From Streptomyces agglomeratus (GTDB taxonomy: Bacteria; Actinomycetota; Actinomycetes; Streptomycetales; Streptomycetaceae): DNA of 64,000 nt. Shown here one piece after another: positions 26,295 through 34,554 of this stretch. Where the stretch lies: positions 310,001 through 374,000 of the forward strand of contig NZ_MEHJ01000002.1 of NCBI RefSeq assembly GCF_001746415.1, given 5' to 3'. The notes below the pieces were generated by a model. The model was not told the DNA's origin and ran no database searches. It worked only from the letters and a program-made list of their open reading frames with translations. The position numbers and the translations under genes are program-made. Position 1 is the stretch's first letter, and every line of letters starts with the position of its first letter.

Positions 26295-27451
26295 TCAGTT
26301 GGAGGGCCCATCGAACACCGAGGCCATCTTTTCAGCGGACTTCAGCCCGGCACCGGTGAGCACGACCACCGGCTTCTGGTTCGGCACGATGTCTCCGGTC
26401 GCGATGAAGTGATCGAGCGTTGCCGCGGCGACGCTGCTCGTGGGCTCGGCGTACATGCCTCGCACGCCGAGCGCGCGGACCGCGGCGCGGATCTCCGCCT
26501 CGGGGACGGCGTATGCAGCGCCGTTGGAACGGCTGATGGCTGCACCGCCTCGGGCAGTCGGACCGGGTTGGCGATGGATGCACCTTCAGCGATCGTCGGT
26601 ACCCGCTCGCCGCGGCTGGCCGGGTCGATGCCGTTGAACGTGTCGGCGATGGTGGCCCAGTGCTCGGGTTGCCCGACGAACAGGCGCGGGCGCTTGCTGA
26701 TCTGACCGGCCTCGAGCAGCTCGCCGAACGCGATGTCGCAACCGATGATGTTGCTGCCTGCCCCGGCTACTAGGACGACGTTGTCGGGCGTCCTGAAGCC
26801 GAAAGACTCCCACATCTCGTAGGCGATGGTCTTCGTGCCCTGGATGAACATGGGGCGCCAGTCGTGGCTGGCATAGGGAATCTGCGCCGACTGTCGAATC
26901 GCCTCGTCCGCGACCTCTTCGCGTGTGCCGTTCACGAGTTCGATCTCGGCTCCGTAGGCGCGTGCCTGGAGAATTTTGGCCGCCGAGGTGGCGGCGGGAA
27001 CGATGATCTTGGCGCGGATGCCGGCAGCGGCGGCGTAGGCGGCGACCGCACAACCACCGTTTCCCGAACTGTCCTCGAGCACTCGCAGGGCGCCGTGTCT
27101 TGTGAGGTGGGACATCATGACCGACACGCCTCGGTCCTTGAAGCTAGATGTCGGGTTGAGCCACTCCAGCTTGAAGTGGACGCGCCGACCAGCCCAGTCG
27201 ACAGGGATCATGGGCGTCCATCCTTCTCCCAAGCTCACTCGGTGAGCGGCCGGGACAGGCAGTGCCGCATGGTATCGCCAGATAGACCGTTCCGCCGTGT
27301 CGATCTGTTCGGGACGCAGGCCTGGCTGCGCGCTGACGGCGAGAGGGCTACCGTCCTCGCCTCGCCAGCGGAGGTTGTCCAGGCAGTAGCGGTTCCCGGA
27401 TCGGCCGTACAGGTCGGGTGCAGCAGCGGCTCCGTGCCGTTCGGCGTTCAT
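26295..27451 (-). pseudogene. Threonine-synthase-like PLP enzyme, frameshifted near the C-terminus
   Basis: The fold-type II PLP lysine is in NPTSSFKDRGVSVMMSHL, followed by the EDSSGNGGCAVAAYAAAAGI substrate loop and the phosphate-binding VLVAGAGSNIIG. A base is lost near 26535, after NPVRLPEAV. The true tail (AISRSNGAAYAVPEAEIRAA, MYAEPTSSVAAATLDHFI, KPVVVLTGAGLKSAEKM) continues in another frame to a stop at 26295. ATG 27451 has GGAGGGG upstream. Enzymes of this group do beta- or gamma-replacement or elimination on amino acids. A single indel means recent inactivation or a sequencing error. Confidence 0.75.
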
Positions 27452-28327
27452 GGTCCCCTCCGGCTTCTTCTCGGGGAGCGGTCAGCAGTGTTCTTAGCGG
27501 CCCGCGACGGTGTCGGCCGGCACAAGGCATCGGTGGCGACTTGAGGACTCGTGTTGGCGGTCAGGTTGCAACTGGTCGACCCGCTCCTCAGCCGCCGCCC
27601 ACCACATTAGATGCATCATCCAAAGTTGTACACCGCGTCTAATGGATTGAGACTCGTGGTGGGGTGCATACCTGTTTCGCAGGCGCACGGCAGCACCGGC
27701 GCGGCGGACAGTACCGGGCCCCCGACTGAAGAGCGCATCGCTGTTGCGCATAACTGCACGCTTGATGACGCCGGTGATGCCGACCGCCATGTCGACTGGA
27801 GGGTCGCCATACGTCGCAACAGGTCGGCCACCGTGCCCCAACTCCGCGCCGGACTGGAGGTGAAGACCCAGGCCGACCGCGGCCCCGGCCGGGCGTTGGA
27901 GATAGGCCCGGCAATCGACGCCGCGGCGCCCGAGGACCAGACGAAGCCCACCAGCAAAGCAGTCCCGGCAGGCACGTCCTCGTCGGTGCCCAGGTCATCG
28001 AGTGGACACGCCCCCCTTGCCCGATCCCGCGACGGCCCCGGTCGTCGTCGGCCAGGTGCTCGTGTCGCGATCCGGGCAAGCGTCGAACCGGGCTTCTTCG
28101 AGGGCGTGCCCAACGGCGCCGGCGTCCAGGCCCTTCGCCCGGCAATCCCCCACGCTCTGCCGGTACGGACGGGGTCTACCGGCCCGCCCAGGAGAACCGC
28201 GTACCGACCGCCTGCCCTTCGGCTCGTCGACCCCCGGCGGTACGGGCCGAACCTCAAGCCCTCCTGCCGTAACCGTCGGCGCCGCGCGGCGTTAAGCCAA
28301 GCGCGTCTCCCCCAGGGGCACGCGTGG

Positions 28328-28359
28328 GAGCCCCCGAGCCGCGCCCGGCTCGGGGGCTC
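28328..28359. terminator. Strong GC-rich hairpin
   Basis: GAGCCCCCGAGCCG pairs perfectly with CGGCTCGGGGGCTC around a CGCC loop (14-bp stem). No U-tract follows, which is usual for Streptomyces terminators. No intact gene ends near it, so it is probably left from a lost gene. Confidence 0.6.
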
Positions 28360-28475
28360 TCAGCGTCCGTCACCGTGCTGCAGGCTGCCGGAGATGCCAA
28401 GAATGTCCGCAAGAAGGGCCCCGGCGCGGCCAGCCACAGCGAGGCCACCTCAACCAAGGGTGACGCAGACCTGTC

Positions 28476-28560
28476 ATGACCTTCGGACTCGGCGTTTACT
28501 CCTTCGGCAACACCCCTCGCGGCAGCGATGGACGGCCCCGGCCCCACCGCTAAGGCCATG
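28476..28560 (+). pseudogene. Luciferase-like monooxygenase start, truncated
   Basis: From ATG 28476 the frame reads MTFGLGVYSFGNTPRGSDG, the usual N-terminus of an F420/FMN luciferase-like monooxygenase, then breaks after about 25 residues. It is distinct from the intact luciferase-like gene at 38115. Confidence 0.5.
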
Positions 28561-28878
28561 GGCTGGCAACTCGTTGGCGTCGAGCGCTCGGCTGGAGGAG
28601 CTGGTCGCGAAGCTCTACGTCGCCTGAGCCGTCGGCGAACCGTGATGTACGAAAGGGCGCTCAGGTTGGTTTTCCTGTGACGAGGTCAGGGGTTGAGTTG
28701 CGCTCTTCGGTAACTGAGCCGTAGGTCCGCCGCCCGAGGCCGCCTGGACTGAACGCGATAAATTCATCGAGATCCGTCAGGGCGATGCTGGCCAGCAGCG
28801 GCGAGAGGAATCCCACCGGGCAGAGCGCCAGACACGCCGGCCTCTATCTCGGCGATGTACCTGGCCCCTCAGGGCACT

Positions 28879-28912
28879 CCGAGGGCCCTCAGCAGCTGCT
28901 GAGGGCCCTCGG
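28879..28912. terminator. Perfect 34-bp palindrome
   Basis: The arms CCGAGGGCCCTCAGCAG and CTGCTGAGGGCCCTCGG are perfect reverse complements with no spacer. It lies 124 bases beyond the stop of the tyrS-like gene (29036) and could terminate transcription from that side. The absence of any loop or mismatch is unusual. Confidence 0.5.
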
Positions 28913-29035
28913 CGAGTTGCAGCGGCAGCCTCGTGGTAACCCTCGAGTCGTAGGGCCAAACGGCGGCTCTGCTTGCTATGCCAACGGTAGTAGGTCACTC
29001 ACCGGCGGGTGTTCGGCTACTCGGCCTGTGTGGGT

Positions 29036-30241
29036 TCACATGACTGTAAGGCGGTAGAAGCGCCTGCGGCCGAGCTGCATGGTGTACGTACCTGCGCTGA
29101 CATTGTGGTGTGCGTCTTCGACGACTTCGCCGTCGAGGCGGACGCCCCGTCCCTCGATCGCCCTGCGGGCATCGCTGAGCGAACTGGCCCAGGACAACTC
29201 AAGCAGGATTTTGGGCAGGTACTGCTCGGTCGTTGTGCCCTCCGGCATGTCGGTCGGAGCTTCGCGGCGTACGTGGCGTTGGTTGAACGCCTCTTCCGCC
29301 CGTTCGGCCGCGTCCGCGCCGTGAAACATTGCGGCCATGCTCTTGGCTAGGGCACGCTTGAGTGCCACCCCACCGTTGTTCTGCAACATGTTCTCTTTGT
29401 CGGCCCCCGGCAGGTCTAGTGCGAGGCGCACGTACTGCTCCATCGCCTCGTCGGGAATCGACATGGCCTTGCCGAAGATTTCCTCCGGCGTCTCCGCGAC
29501 ACCGATGAAGTTCCCGTAGCTCTGGCTCATCTTCTTCTTGCCGTCGGTGCCTACCAGCAGAGGTGCGCAGAGGCACGCCTGAGGGGCCTGCCCTGCACGT
29601 TGTTGGAGGGTGCGCGCGAGCATGAAGTTGAACTGCTGGTCCGTCCCGCCCAGTTCCACGTCGGCCTCGACGGCGACCGAGTCGTAGCCTTGGAGGAGCG
29701 GGTACATAAATTCGATCATGGAAATGGGTTCGTGGGCAGTGTGTCGCTTGCGGAAGTCGTCCCGTTCCAGCAGTTGAGCGACGGTGACCTGTGATGCGAG
29801 TTCGAGGGTCTCCTGCATGCCCATGCGTCCCAGCCATTCGGAGTTGCGGCGTACTTCAAGCCGCTCGGGCGACAGAATTTCGAGGAGGGCAGCCGTGCAG
29901 GCTTCGATGTAGCGTTCCACTTCGGAGCCGTCGAGCCTGCGTCGCGTCTGAGATTTCCCTGAAGGATCACCGACCTGTGCGGTGTAGTCCCCGATGATGA
30001 GTACGGCCGTATGGCCGAGCTCCTGGAAGCGTCGCAGCCTGCGCAGCGGGACGGACCACCCCCAGGTGACTGCTGCTGCCGTGGGGTCTACACCGAACTT
30101 GACCCGCAAGTGTTCCTTGTTCTTGAGCTTTTCGGCCAGGCTGCCCGGAGGGACCTCGAGGAATCCGTCCTCCATGAGATACGCCGCCTGTGCCTCAGCT
30201 TCCCGGAGGCCGGCAGGAAGAGCGGGAGGCGTGTAGGGCAT
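29036..30241 (-). CDS. Tyrosyl-tRNA synthetase paralogue with altered ATP-site motifs
   Basis: The 401-residue protein matches the TyrZ-type class Ic synthetase: Rossmann core, IIGDYTAQVGDPSGKSQTRR, tyrosine pocket (YPLLQGYDSV, VELGGTDQQFN) and a C-terminal S4 RNA-binding domain (about 345-401). The HIGH signature (normally HLGH) is T59-W60-G61-W62, and KMSKS is K237-M-S-Q240-S. Both motifs bind ATP in the adenylation step, so loss of both histidines is remarkable. AAGGGAT precedes ATG 30241. It is divergent from the RiPP-like operon. Possible roles: a drug-insensitive resistance copy, or an enzyme that activates tyrosine without normal tRNA charging. It is unlikely to be the housekeeping enzyme. 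Confidence 0.85.
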   Translation of the reverse strand: MPYTPPALPAGLREAEAQAAYLMEDGFLEVPPGSLAEKLKNKEHLRVKFGVDPTAAAVTWGWSVPLRRLRRFQELGHTAVLIIGDYTAQVGDPSGKSQTRRRLDGSEVERYIEACTAALLEILSPERLEVRRNSEWLGRMGMQETLELASQVTVAQLLERDDFRKRHTAHEPISMIEFMYPLLQGYDSVAVEADVELGGTDQQFNFMLARTLQQRAGQAPQACLCAPLLVGTDGKKKMSQSYGNFIGVAETPEEIFGKAMSIPDEAMEQYVRLALDLPGADKENMLQNNGGVALKRALAKSMAAMFHGADAAERAEEAFNQRHVRREAPTDMPEGTTTEQYLPKILLELSWASSLSDARRAIEGRGVRLDGEVVEDAHHNVSAGTYTMQLGRRRFYRLTVM

Positions 30242-30915
30242 GGGGGGATCCCTTCAAAAGTGTCGGTTGGCTGCGCAGCTTACTCGTGGAGAGGCGTGCT
30301 TTTCAGCGAGTCCACTACGTGGGCGTGGAGTTGGCCATTGATCCGCAGTCGGTGCAAGCCGGGTTGTGGGGGGCGCCTGGTCGCGCGGTACAGCGTTCGA
30401 TGGAGCGTGCTGTGGACGACTTGGTGCGAAGATCGCGCGCCGCGGCGCGTATCGACCGCTTAGAACCAGTCCTCGCGCGACCACGGGCCGTGGCGTAGCC
30501 AGTTCCCGCTGGACGGACATGCTGCGTTGATCCGTTCCGAAGAATCGGCTCGGGACGTGCGTCCACCGTTGATCGACCAAGTTTTTCTTGCTCTGTCATT
30601 CTGTGGCCGGATAACAGTATGAGTGTTCGTCGCGCTCGGGCAGACAGCGTCACCCTGAGTGAACAAGGTCATTTCCAGGTCGTTACGAACGACGCCTCGA
30701 ACGAAGGGAGGACCAAGGCGGGGTGCTGCCACTACGGTTGCTCTTTGCGATGAACCGAGCGGAGATCCGCATAGCCGATCTTTGGCCGTGGATACAAAAA
30801 TGCAGATCGTCGATATTGTTGCAATGACTGCCTGTGGTCAACGAGGGGCGGGGGTGACGGAATCACGATCAGCGCAAATGGCCGAAACCGGGCCCGTTTC
30901 CCAATATGCGGTGTA
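30242..30915. other. Divergent intergenic region of the biosynthetic locus
   Basis: About 700 bases separate the tyrS-like gene from the precursor gene. No gene is supported. It should hold the tyrS-like promoter and any binding site of a regulator; no regulator gene lies inside the locus. Confidence 0.4.
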
Positions 30916-30945
30916 TTGACTTCCGTCGGGCATGAAATCTAGGCT
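30916..30945 (+). promoter_or_regulatory. Candidate sigma-HrdB promoter of the precursor gene
   Basis: TTGACT at 30916-30921 and TAGGCT at 30940-30945 with an 18-base spacer match the Streptomyces housekeeping consensus. Transcription would start near 30952, giving a leader of about 29 bases before ATG 30981, with GAAAGGA as ribosome-binding site. Confidence 0.6.
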
Positions 30946-30980
30946 CCGCCCTGACCTGGCAACTCGCGAAAGGATCTTAA

Positions 30981-31217
30981 ATGACTCCGAAGGCGATCAA
31001 GGAAATCGATCAGGTTCCGGAGAGTGCGATGTACGACGCGGTTCAGAAATTGTCTGTCGCAGACATAGAAGAAATCAGCATCAGCGACATCAGCGCTCTC
31101 GACAGTCGGCCTCTCAAGGACCTGCTCAACCACGCTGTCTCGGACCGTCTGGCGCAGCACATGGGAGGCACCTACACGTCGCCTCCGAAGGCGTCCATCG
31201 CCGAGATCAATTCCTGA
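30981..31217 (+). CDS. Putative RiPP precursor peptide
   Basis: The 78-residue peptide starts at ATG 30981 with GAAAGGA six bases upstream and its own promoter-like site. An acidic, helical leader (KLSVADIEEISISDISALDS) ends in a Gly-Gly pair (residues 62-63). The tail TYTSPPKASIAEINS is short and polar, with one aromatic residue, Y65, in a Y-T-S triplet. Radical SAM maturases of the FxsB and related groups join an aromatic side chain to a residue two positions on, so Y65-S67 is a plausible site. It lies first in the operon, before a terminator-like hairpin that would raise its level over the enzymes. No database match was available; the precursor role is inferred from context. Confidence 0.7.
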   Translation: MTPKAIKEIDQVPESAMYDAVQKLSVADIEEISISDISALDSRPLKDLLNHAVSDRLAQHMGGTYTSPPKASIAEINS

Positions 31218-31269
31218 AGCCGCACTGGCGGATCGCCGGCCGTTCATTCCAGCGCATCCGCCAACTTGG

Positions 31270-31291
31270 CCGCCCCCCTATCAGGGGGCGG
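31270..31291 (+). terminator. Attenuator-like hairpin after the precursor gene
   Basis: CCGCCCCC pairs with GGGGGCGG around a six-base loop, 53 bases after the precursor stop and 96 before the next gene. A leaky terminator here would make the peptide transcript more abundant than the enzyme transcript, as in many peptide operons. Confidence 0.6.
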
Positions 31292-31386
31292 TTCCGGCCG
31301 CTGCGGACAGGTGGCGCGGGACGGGAGCGTCCTTGCGAGCTGTCCCTCGCCTGCTGTGCTGGACAGACGACCTACGAGGACGGTAG

Positions 31387-32517
31387 ATGAACGAGTTCAA
31401 CGTGGTGATTCTCGGATGTGGCGGTTACATCGGAAGCCACCTGCTCGACAGGCTCCTTGCCAAGGACGGGGTCAGCGTCTCCGGCTGGGATCTGGAAAAT
31501 CGGAAGATCGAACAGCACCTTGATGACCCGCGGTTGCGGTTCCATTTGGCCGATCTGGGATCCACGCAGTCTCTGGCGGAGCTGGAAAAAGAAATAGATG
31601 CGGCGGACGCGGTGATAAATCTGGCCGCGATTTGCAACCCGGCCGAATACAACACGGAGCCGCTGCGTGTCTTGAAGGCCAACCTGTTCGATCTCCAGCC
31701 GGTGATCGATCTGTGTGCCGCCGCCGGAAAATGGATCATTCACTTCTCAACGAGCGAAGTGTACGGCCGCACCCTTTCCAGCTATATTCCGTCGGACGGA
31801 GAGGTGCGCGACGACCATTTCGTGCTGCGCGAGGACTCGACCCCTCTGATCATGGGACCGGTCAAAAATCAGCGGTGGACCTACGCGTCGGCCAAACAAG
31901 TGGTGGAGCGTTTGATATTTGCCCACCACTACGAAAGCGGCATGCCGTTTACTATCGTCCGTCCGCTGAACTTCTTCGGACCGCGCATGGACTACTTGCC
32001 CGGGCATGACGGTGAGGGCATCCCAAGGGTCCTTGCATCCTTCATGTCCGCCCTCATCGACGGAAAGCCCATGCAGCTGGTGGACGGAGGAACAGCCAGG
32101 CGGACGATACTGTCGATCGACGACGCGATGGACGCCGTCATGCTGATGCTGGAGCGTCCCGAACAGGCCCGAAATCAGATCTTCAACCTCGGCAATCCCC
32201 ACAACGAGGTCACCATCAGCGAACTGGCCCAGACCATGCGCCGTGTCTATGCCTCGATCACAGGCGACCCGTCGTTCGGGCGCCACCCGATCGTGTCAGT
32301 GCCGGCCGAGGACTTCTACGGCCCGGGATACGAGGACTGCGACCGCAGGATGCCCAGTATCGAAAACGCCCGAAAACAACTCGACTGGAGCCCCACGAAG
32401 TCGCTGGAGCAGACACTCCTGGAGACGATGGCGGACTACCACGCGACCTACGTCTGCTCCTCCGCTGCCGCACCCGCTCGCCGGCCCGAGGCCGTCGGCC
32501 AGGCGGCACGGGCATGA
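31387..32517 (+). CDS. ArnA-type NAD-dependent nucleotide-sugar decarboxylase/epimerase
   Basis: The 376-residue protein is an extended short-chain dehydrogenase. It has the NAD-binding loop G-C-G-G-Y-I-G (residues 10-16), the STSEVYG serine/threonine block and Y166-x3-K170. Whole stretches follow the C-terminal domain of ArnA, the UDP-glucuronate oxidative decarboxylase: AAICNPAEYNTEPLRVLKAN, IMGPVKNQRWTYASAKQVVE, IVRPLNFFGPRMD, IFNLGNPHNEVTISELAQTM and FYGPGYEDCDRRMPSIENAR. It would give a 4-keto-pentose nucleotide or a related product. Its ATGA overlap with the aminotransferase gene mirrors the ArnA-ArnB pairing. The substrate is inferred. Confidence 0.85.
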   Translation: MNEFNVVILGCGGYIGSHLLDRLLAKDGVSVSGWDLENRKIEQHLDDPRLRFHLADLGSTQSLAELEKEIDAADAVINLAAICNPAEYNTEPLRVLKANLFDLQPVIDLCAAAGKWIIHFSTSEVYGRTLSSYIPSDGEVRDDHFVLREDSTPLIMGPVKNQRWTYASAKQVVERLIFAHHYESGMPFTIVRPLNFFGPRMDYLPGHDGEGIPRVLASFMSALIDGKPMQLVDGGTARRTILSIDDAMDAVMLMLERPEQARNQIFNLGNPHNEVTISELAQTMRRVYASITGDPSFGRHPIVSVPAEDFYGPGYEDCDRRMPSIENARKQLDWSPTKSLEQTLLETMADYHATYVCSSAAAPARRPEAVGQAARA

Positions 32518-33743
32518 GCGGCCTCCCCTCCGACCAAGACGCGTCGGGTCGATTACTGGGATCAGAGGAGAGGGACCTGCTCGAAAGCGTCATCAAGAGC
32601 GGCGTACTCAATTCGACCCGCGGCAGGTTTGTCGCCGAACTGGAGTCCCGCCTTGGTGAACTGCTCGACGGCGCATGTGTGGTGGCCTGCTCCTCCGGTA
32701 CCGCCGCCGTGCATACGGCGCTTGCGGCTCTCGACCCCGAGCCGGGGAGTGAGGTCATTACATCGGCGGTGACGGACTTCGGTGCCGTAGCGCCTCTCCT
32801 GTGGCAGGGCTGTATCCCGGTCTTCGCGGACGTGGACCCACGGACCCTGAACGTCACCCCGGCATCCGTCGAGGACCGGATCAGTCCCCGGACCTGCGCC
32901 ATCGTCGTCACGCACCTACTGGGCAATCCAGCCGATGTGCCTGGCATCGCGACTGTTGCACGCGCACACGGCATACCCGTTGTGGAGGACTGCTCGCAGG
33001 CCTACGGGGCGACTCTCGACAGCAGGCCCGTGGGTACGTTGGCAGACATCGCCTGCTTCAGCCTCCAGCAGACGAAACACATCACCACAGGTGAGGGCGG
33101 CTTCGTATCGACCCGCGTTGGGGCTTTGGGGGACCGCATCCACCAGTTCGTGAACAAGGCCCGCAACTACGCTGACCCCGAACCGGAGCACCACTTTCTT
33201 GCCATGAACTACCGGATGACGGAGCTCCAAGGCGCTGTGGGCGTCGCCCAGCTGGCAAAGCTGACGGAGGTCGTGAGCCGCAGGCGTTCCTTGGCCGGGC
33301 GGCTGACTGCGGCACTCGAAGGCCACGAGGGCTTGAGCACGGCAACTGTCCTCCGAAACTCCGCCTCCCACTCCTTCTGGCGCTTTCCTGTACATGTGGA
33401 CAGCGGGACGGTGCCCGGTGGCATGCAGGCCCTTGCGCGGGCGCTGAAAGCGGCCGGCGTGCCCTGCGCCGCGGGCTACCAGCGTCCCGCGTTTGAGTGG
33501 CGTGCGATCAAGGAGCAGCGCACGTTCGGTACGAGCCGCTATCCGTTCACCCTTGCGCACCCTCAGGCCGTCGACTACGCCCCCCATCGCTTCAAAGGCA
33601 CGCACGAAGGGCTCCGCAATGTCGTGGTCTTGCCTTGGAACGAGTGCTACACGGAAGCCCACGTGGAGCGAATCGGTGCGGTGTTGTCCGCTGTGCACGG
33701 TGAACTCACTGGGCATGGAGAAGGGATAGCCCGGCGTGAATGA
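32514..33743 (+). CDS. DegT/DnrJ/EryC1/StrS-family PLP aminotransferase
   Basis: The 409-residue protein is a sugar-type aminotransferase. The PLP lysine is K188 in FSLQQTKHITTGEGGF, with an upstream aspartate in IPVVEDCSQAYGATLDSRPV that contacts the ring nitrogen and the CSSGTAAVHTAL phosphate loop. Typical partners are 4-keto nucleotide sugars, which the preceding ArnA-like enzyme would supply; the usual amino donor is glutamate. ATG 32514 overlaps the previous stop. No glycosyltransferase is encoded in the locus, so the amino sugar or polyol may be built into the product another way. Confidence 0.9.
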   Translation: MSGLPSDQDASGRLLGSEERDLLESVIKSGVLNSTRGRFVAELESRLGELLDGACVVACSSGTAAVHTALAALDPEPGSEVITSAVTDFGAVAPLLWQGCIPVFADVDPRTLNVTPASVEDRISPRTCAIVVTHLLGNPADVPGIATVARAHGIPVVEDCSQAYGATLDSRPVGTLADIACFSLQQTKHITTGEGGFVSTRVGALGDRIHQFVNKARNYADPEPEHHFLAMNYRMTELQGAVGVAQLAKLTEVVSRRRSLAGRLTAALEGHEGLSTATVLRNSASHSFWRFPVHVDSGTVPGGMQALARALKAAGVPCAAGYQRPAFEWRAIKEQRTFGTSRYPFTLAHPQAVDYAPHRFKGTHEGLRNVVVLPWNECYTEAHVERIGAVLSAVHGELTGHGEGIARRE

Positions 33744-34554
33744 CCTGGCCTTGATCGACATGCGTCTGCTGCCCGGTGGCCGGCGGGCCGTGCGCGAGGT
33801 GCTGTCCGATGCCCTGCGCATTGCCCCGTACGGCTGTGTACTGCGCGGCTCCGGATTCCTTGATGTGCCGGGTGCCCAACGAACTTCGTGGGTCAAGGAG
33901 CTGACGGAGCTGATGGGCAGCGTCTCCGATAGCAACCGCTTCGACGAGCGCAGTGGTGTGTTCGTGGACGAGGTCGCCCCCGTGGAGCCGGCGAGCAAGG
34001 ACGTCACCTTCGCTCTGGGGGCCTGTGAGGCACACTCGGACGAAAGCTCGAAGATTCAGCCCGAGGACATCGTTTTCCTGTGGTGCGTCCGCCCCGCCGA
34101 GCATGGAGGCGAAAGCCTGTTGTGGCCCGTAGAGGAGCTCGTTGAGGACATCAGCGTCCAGCCGGGCGGCACGGAGGCACTGGAGACCTTGCGAGGACCC
34201 GACTTCCTCTTCGGAGGGCGTCTGCGTAATCCGCCCCGCGTCCTCAGGGGCCCTGTTCTTTTTGGAACCAACGGCATCCGGTTTCGGCTGGGCTCCTTGC
34301 TTGACGCGCAGGACGTTTCCGGCATGCCGATGTCCGACGCCCAAGCGACGGCCGTCGGACAACTGACCGCCGCGGTGCGGCGAGTACGGCCATACCGTGC
34401 CGCGCTGGATGCGGGCGACGTGCTGGTGTTCATGAACCGCAAAACTTTGCACGCTCGATCGGACTTCACGGATCGCGACCGGCTGCTGCTGCGCACGCGG
34501 TGCTTCAGTCCGGATCTGTCGAACAGCGACGAGGACAGCGCGGGGTGGCTCTGA
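33736..34554 (+). CDS. TauD/clavaminate-synthase-like Fe(II)/2-oxoglutarate oxygenase
   Basis: The 272-residue protein has the iron-binding facial triad H100-x-D102 (in EAHSDES) and H239 (in KTLHARSDF), with an arginine at 253 or 255 (LLLRTR) to hold 2-oxoglutarate. The layout matches TauD/TfdA and clavaminate-synthase-like enzymes, which hydroxylate or desaturate amino acids and peptides. GTG 33736 overlaps the aminotransferase stop by eight bases. It likely tailors the product by C-H oxidation. Confidence 0.85.
   Translation: MNDLALIDMRLLPGGRRAVREVLSDALRIAPYGCVLRGSGFLDVPGAQRTSWVKELTELMGSVSDSNRFDERSGVFVDEVAPVEPASKDVTFALGACEAHSDESSKIQPEDIVFLWCVRPAEHGGESLLWPVEELVEDISVQPGGTEALETLRGPDFLFGGRLRNPPRVLRGPVLFGTNGIRFRLGSLLDAQDVSGMPMSDAQATAVGQLTAAVRRVRPYRAALDAGDVLVFMNRKTLHARSDFTDRDRLLLRTRCFSPDLSNSDEDSAGWL

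Larger units (their letters stand above)
27452..29035. other. Gene-poor stretch before the biosynthetic locus
   Basis: No intact gene is supported in 1.6 kb. An inverted pair CATTAGA (27605) and TCTAATG (27638) upstream of the PLP-enzyme gene could be an operator. There is a terminator-like hairpin at 28328-28359, the first residues of a luciferase-like gene at 28476, and a perfect palindrome at 28879-28912. Long open frames at 27611-28627 are not convincing. Confidence 0.4.

Noticed and set aside
27611..28627. 338-codon frame upstream of the biosynthetic locus
   Set aside because: No domain, no ribosome-binding site, overlapping frames on the other strand, and it runs through a terminator-like hairpin and a luciferase-like fragment in another frame.
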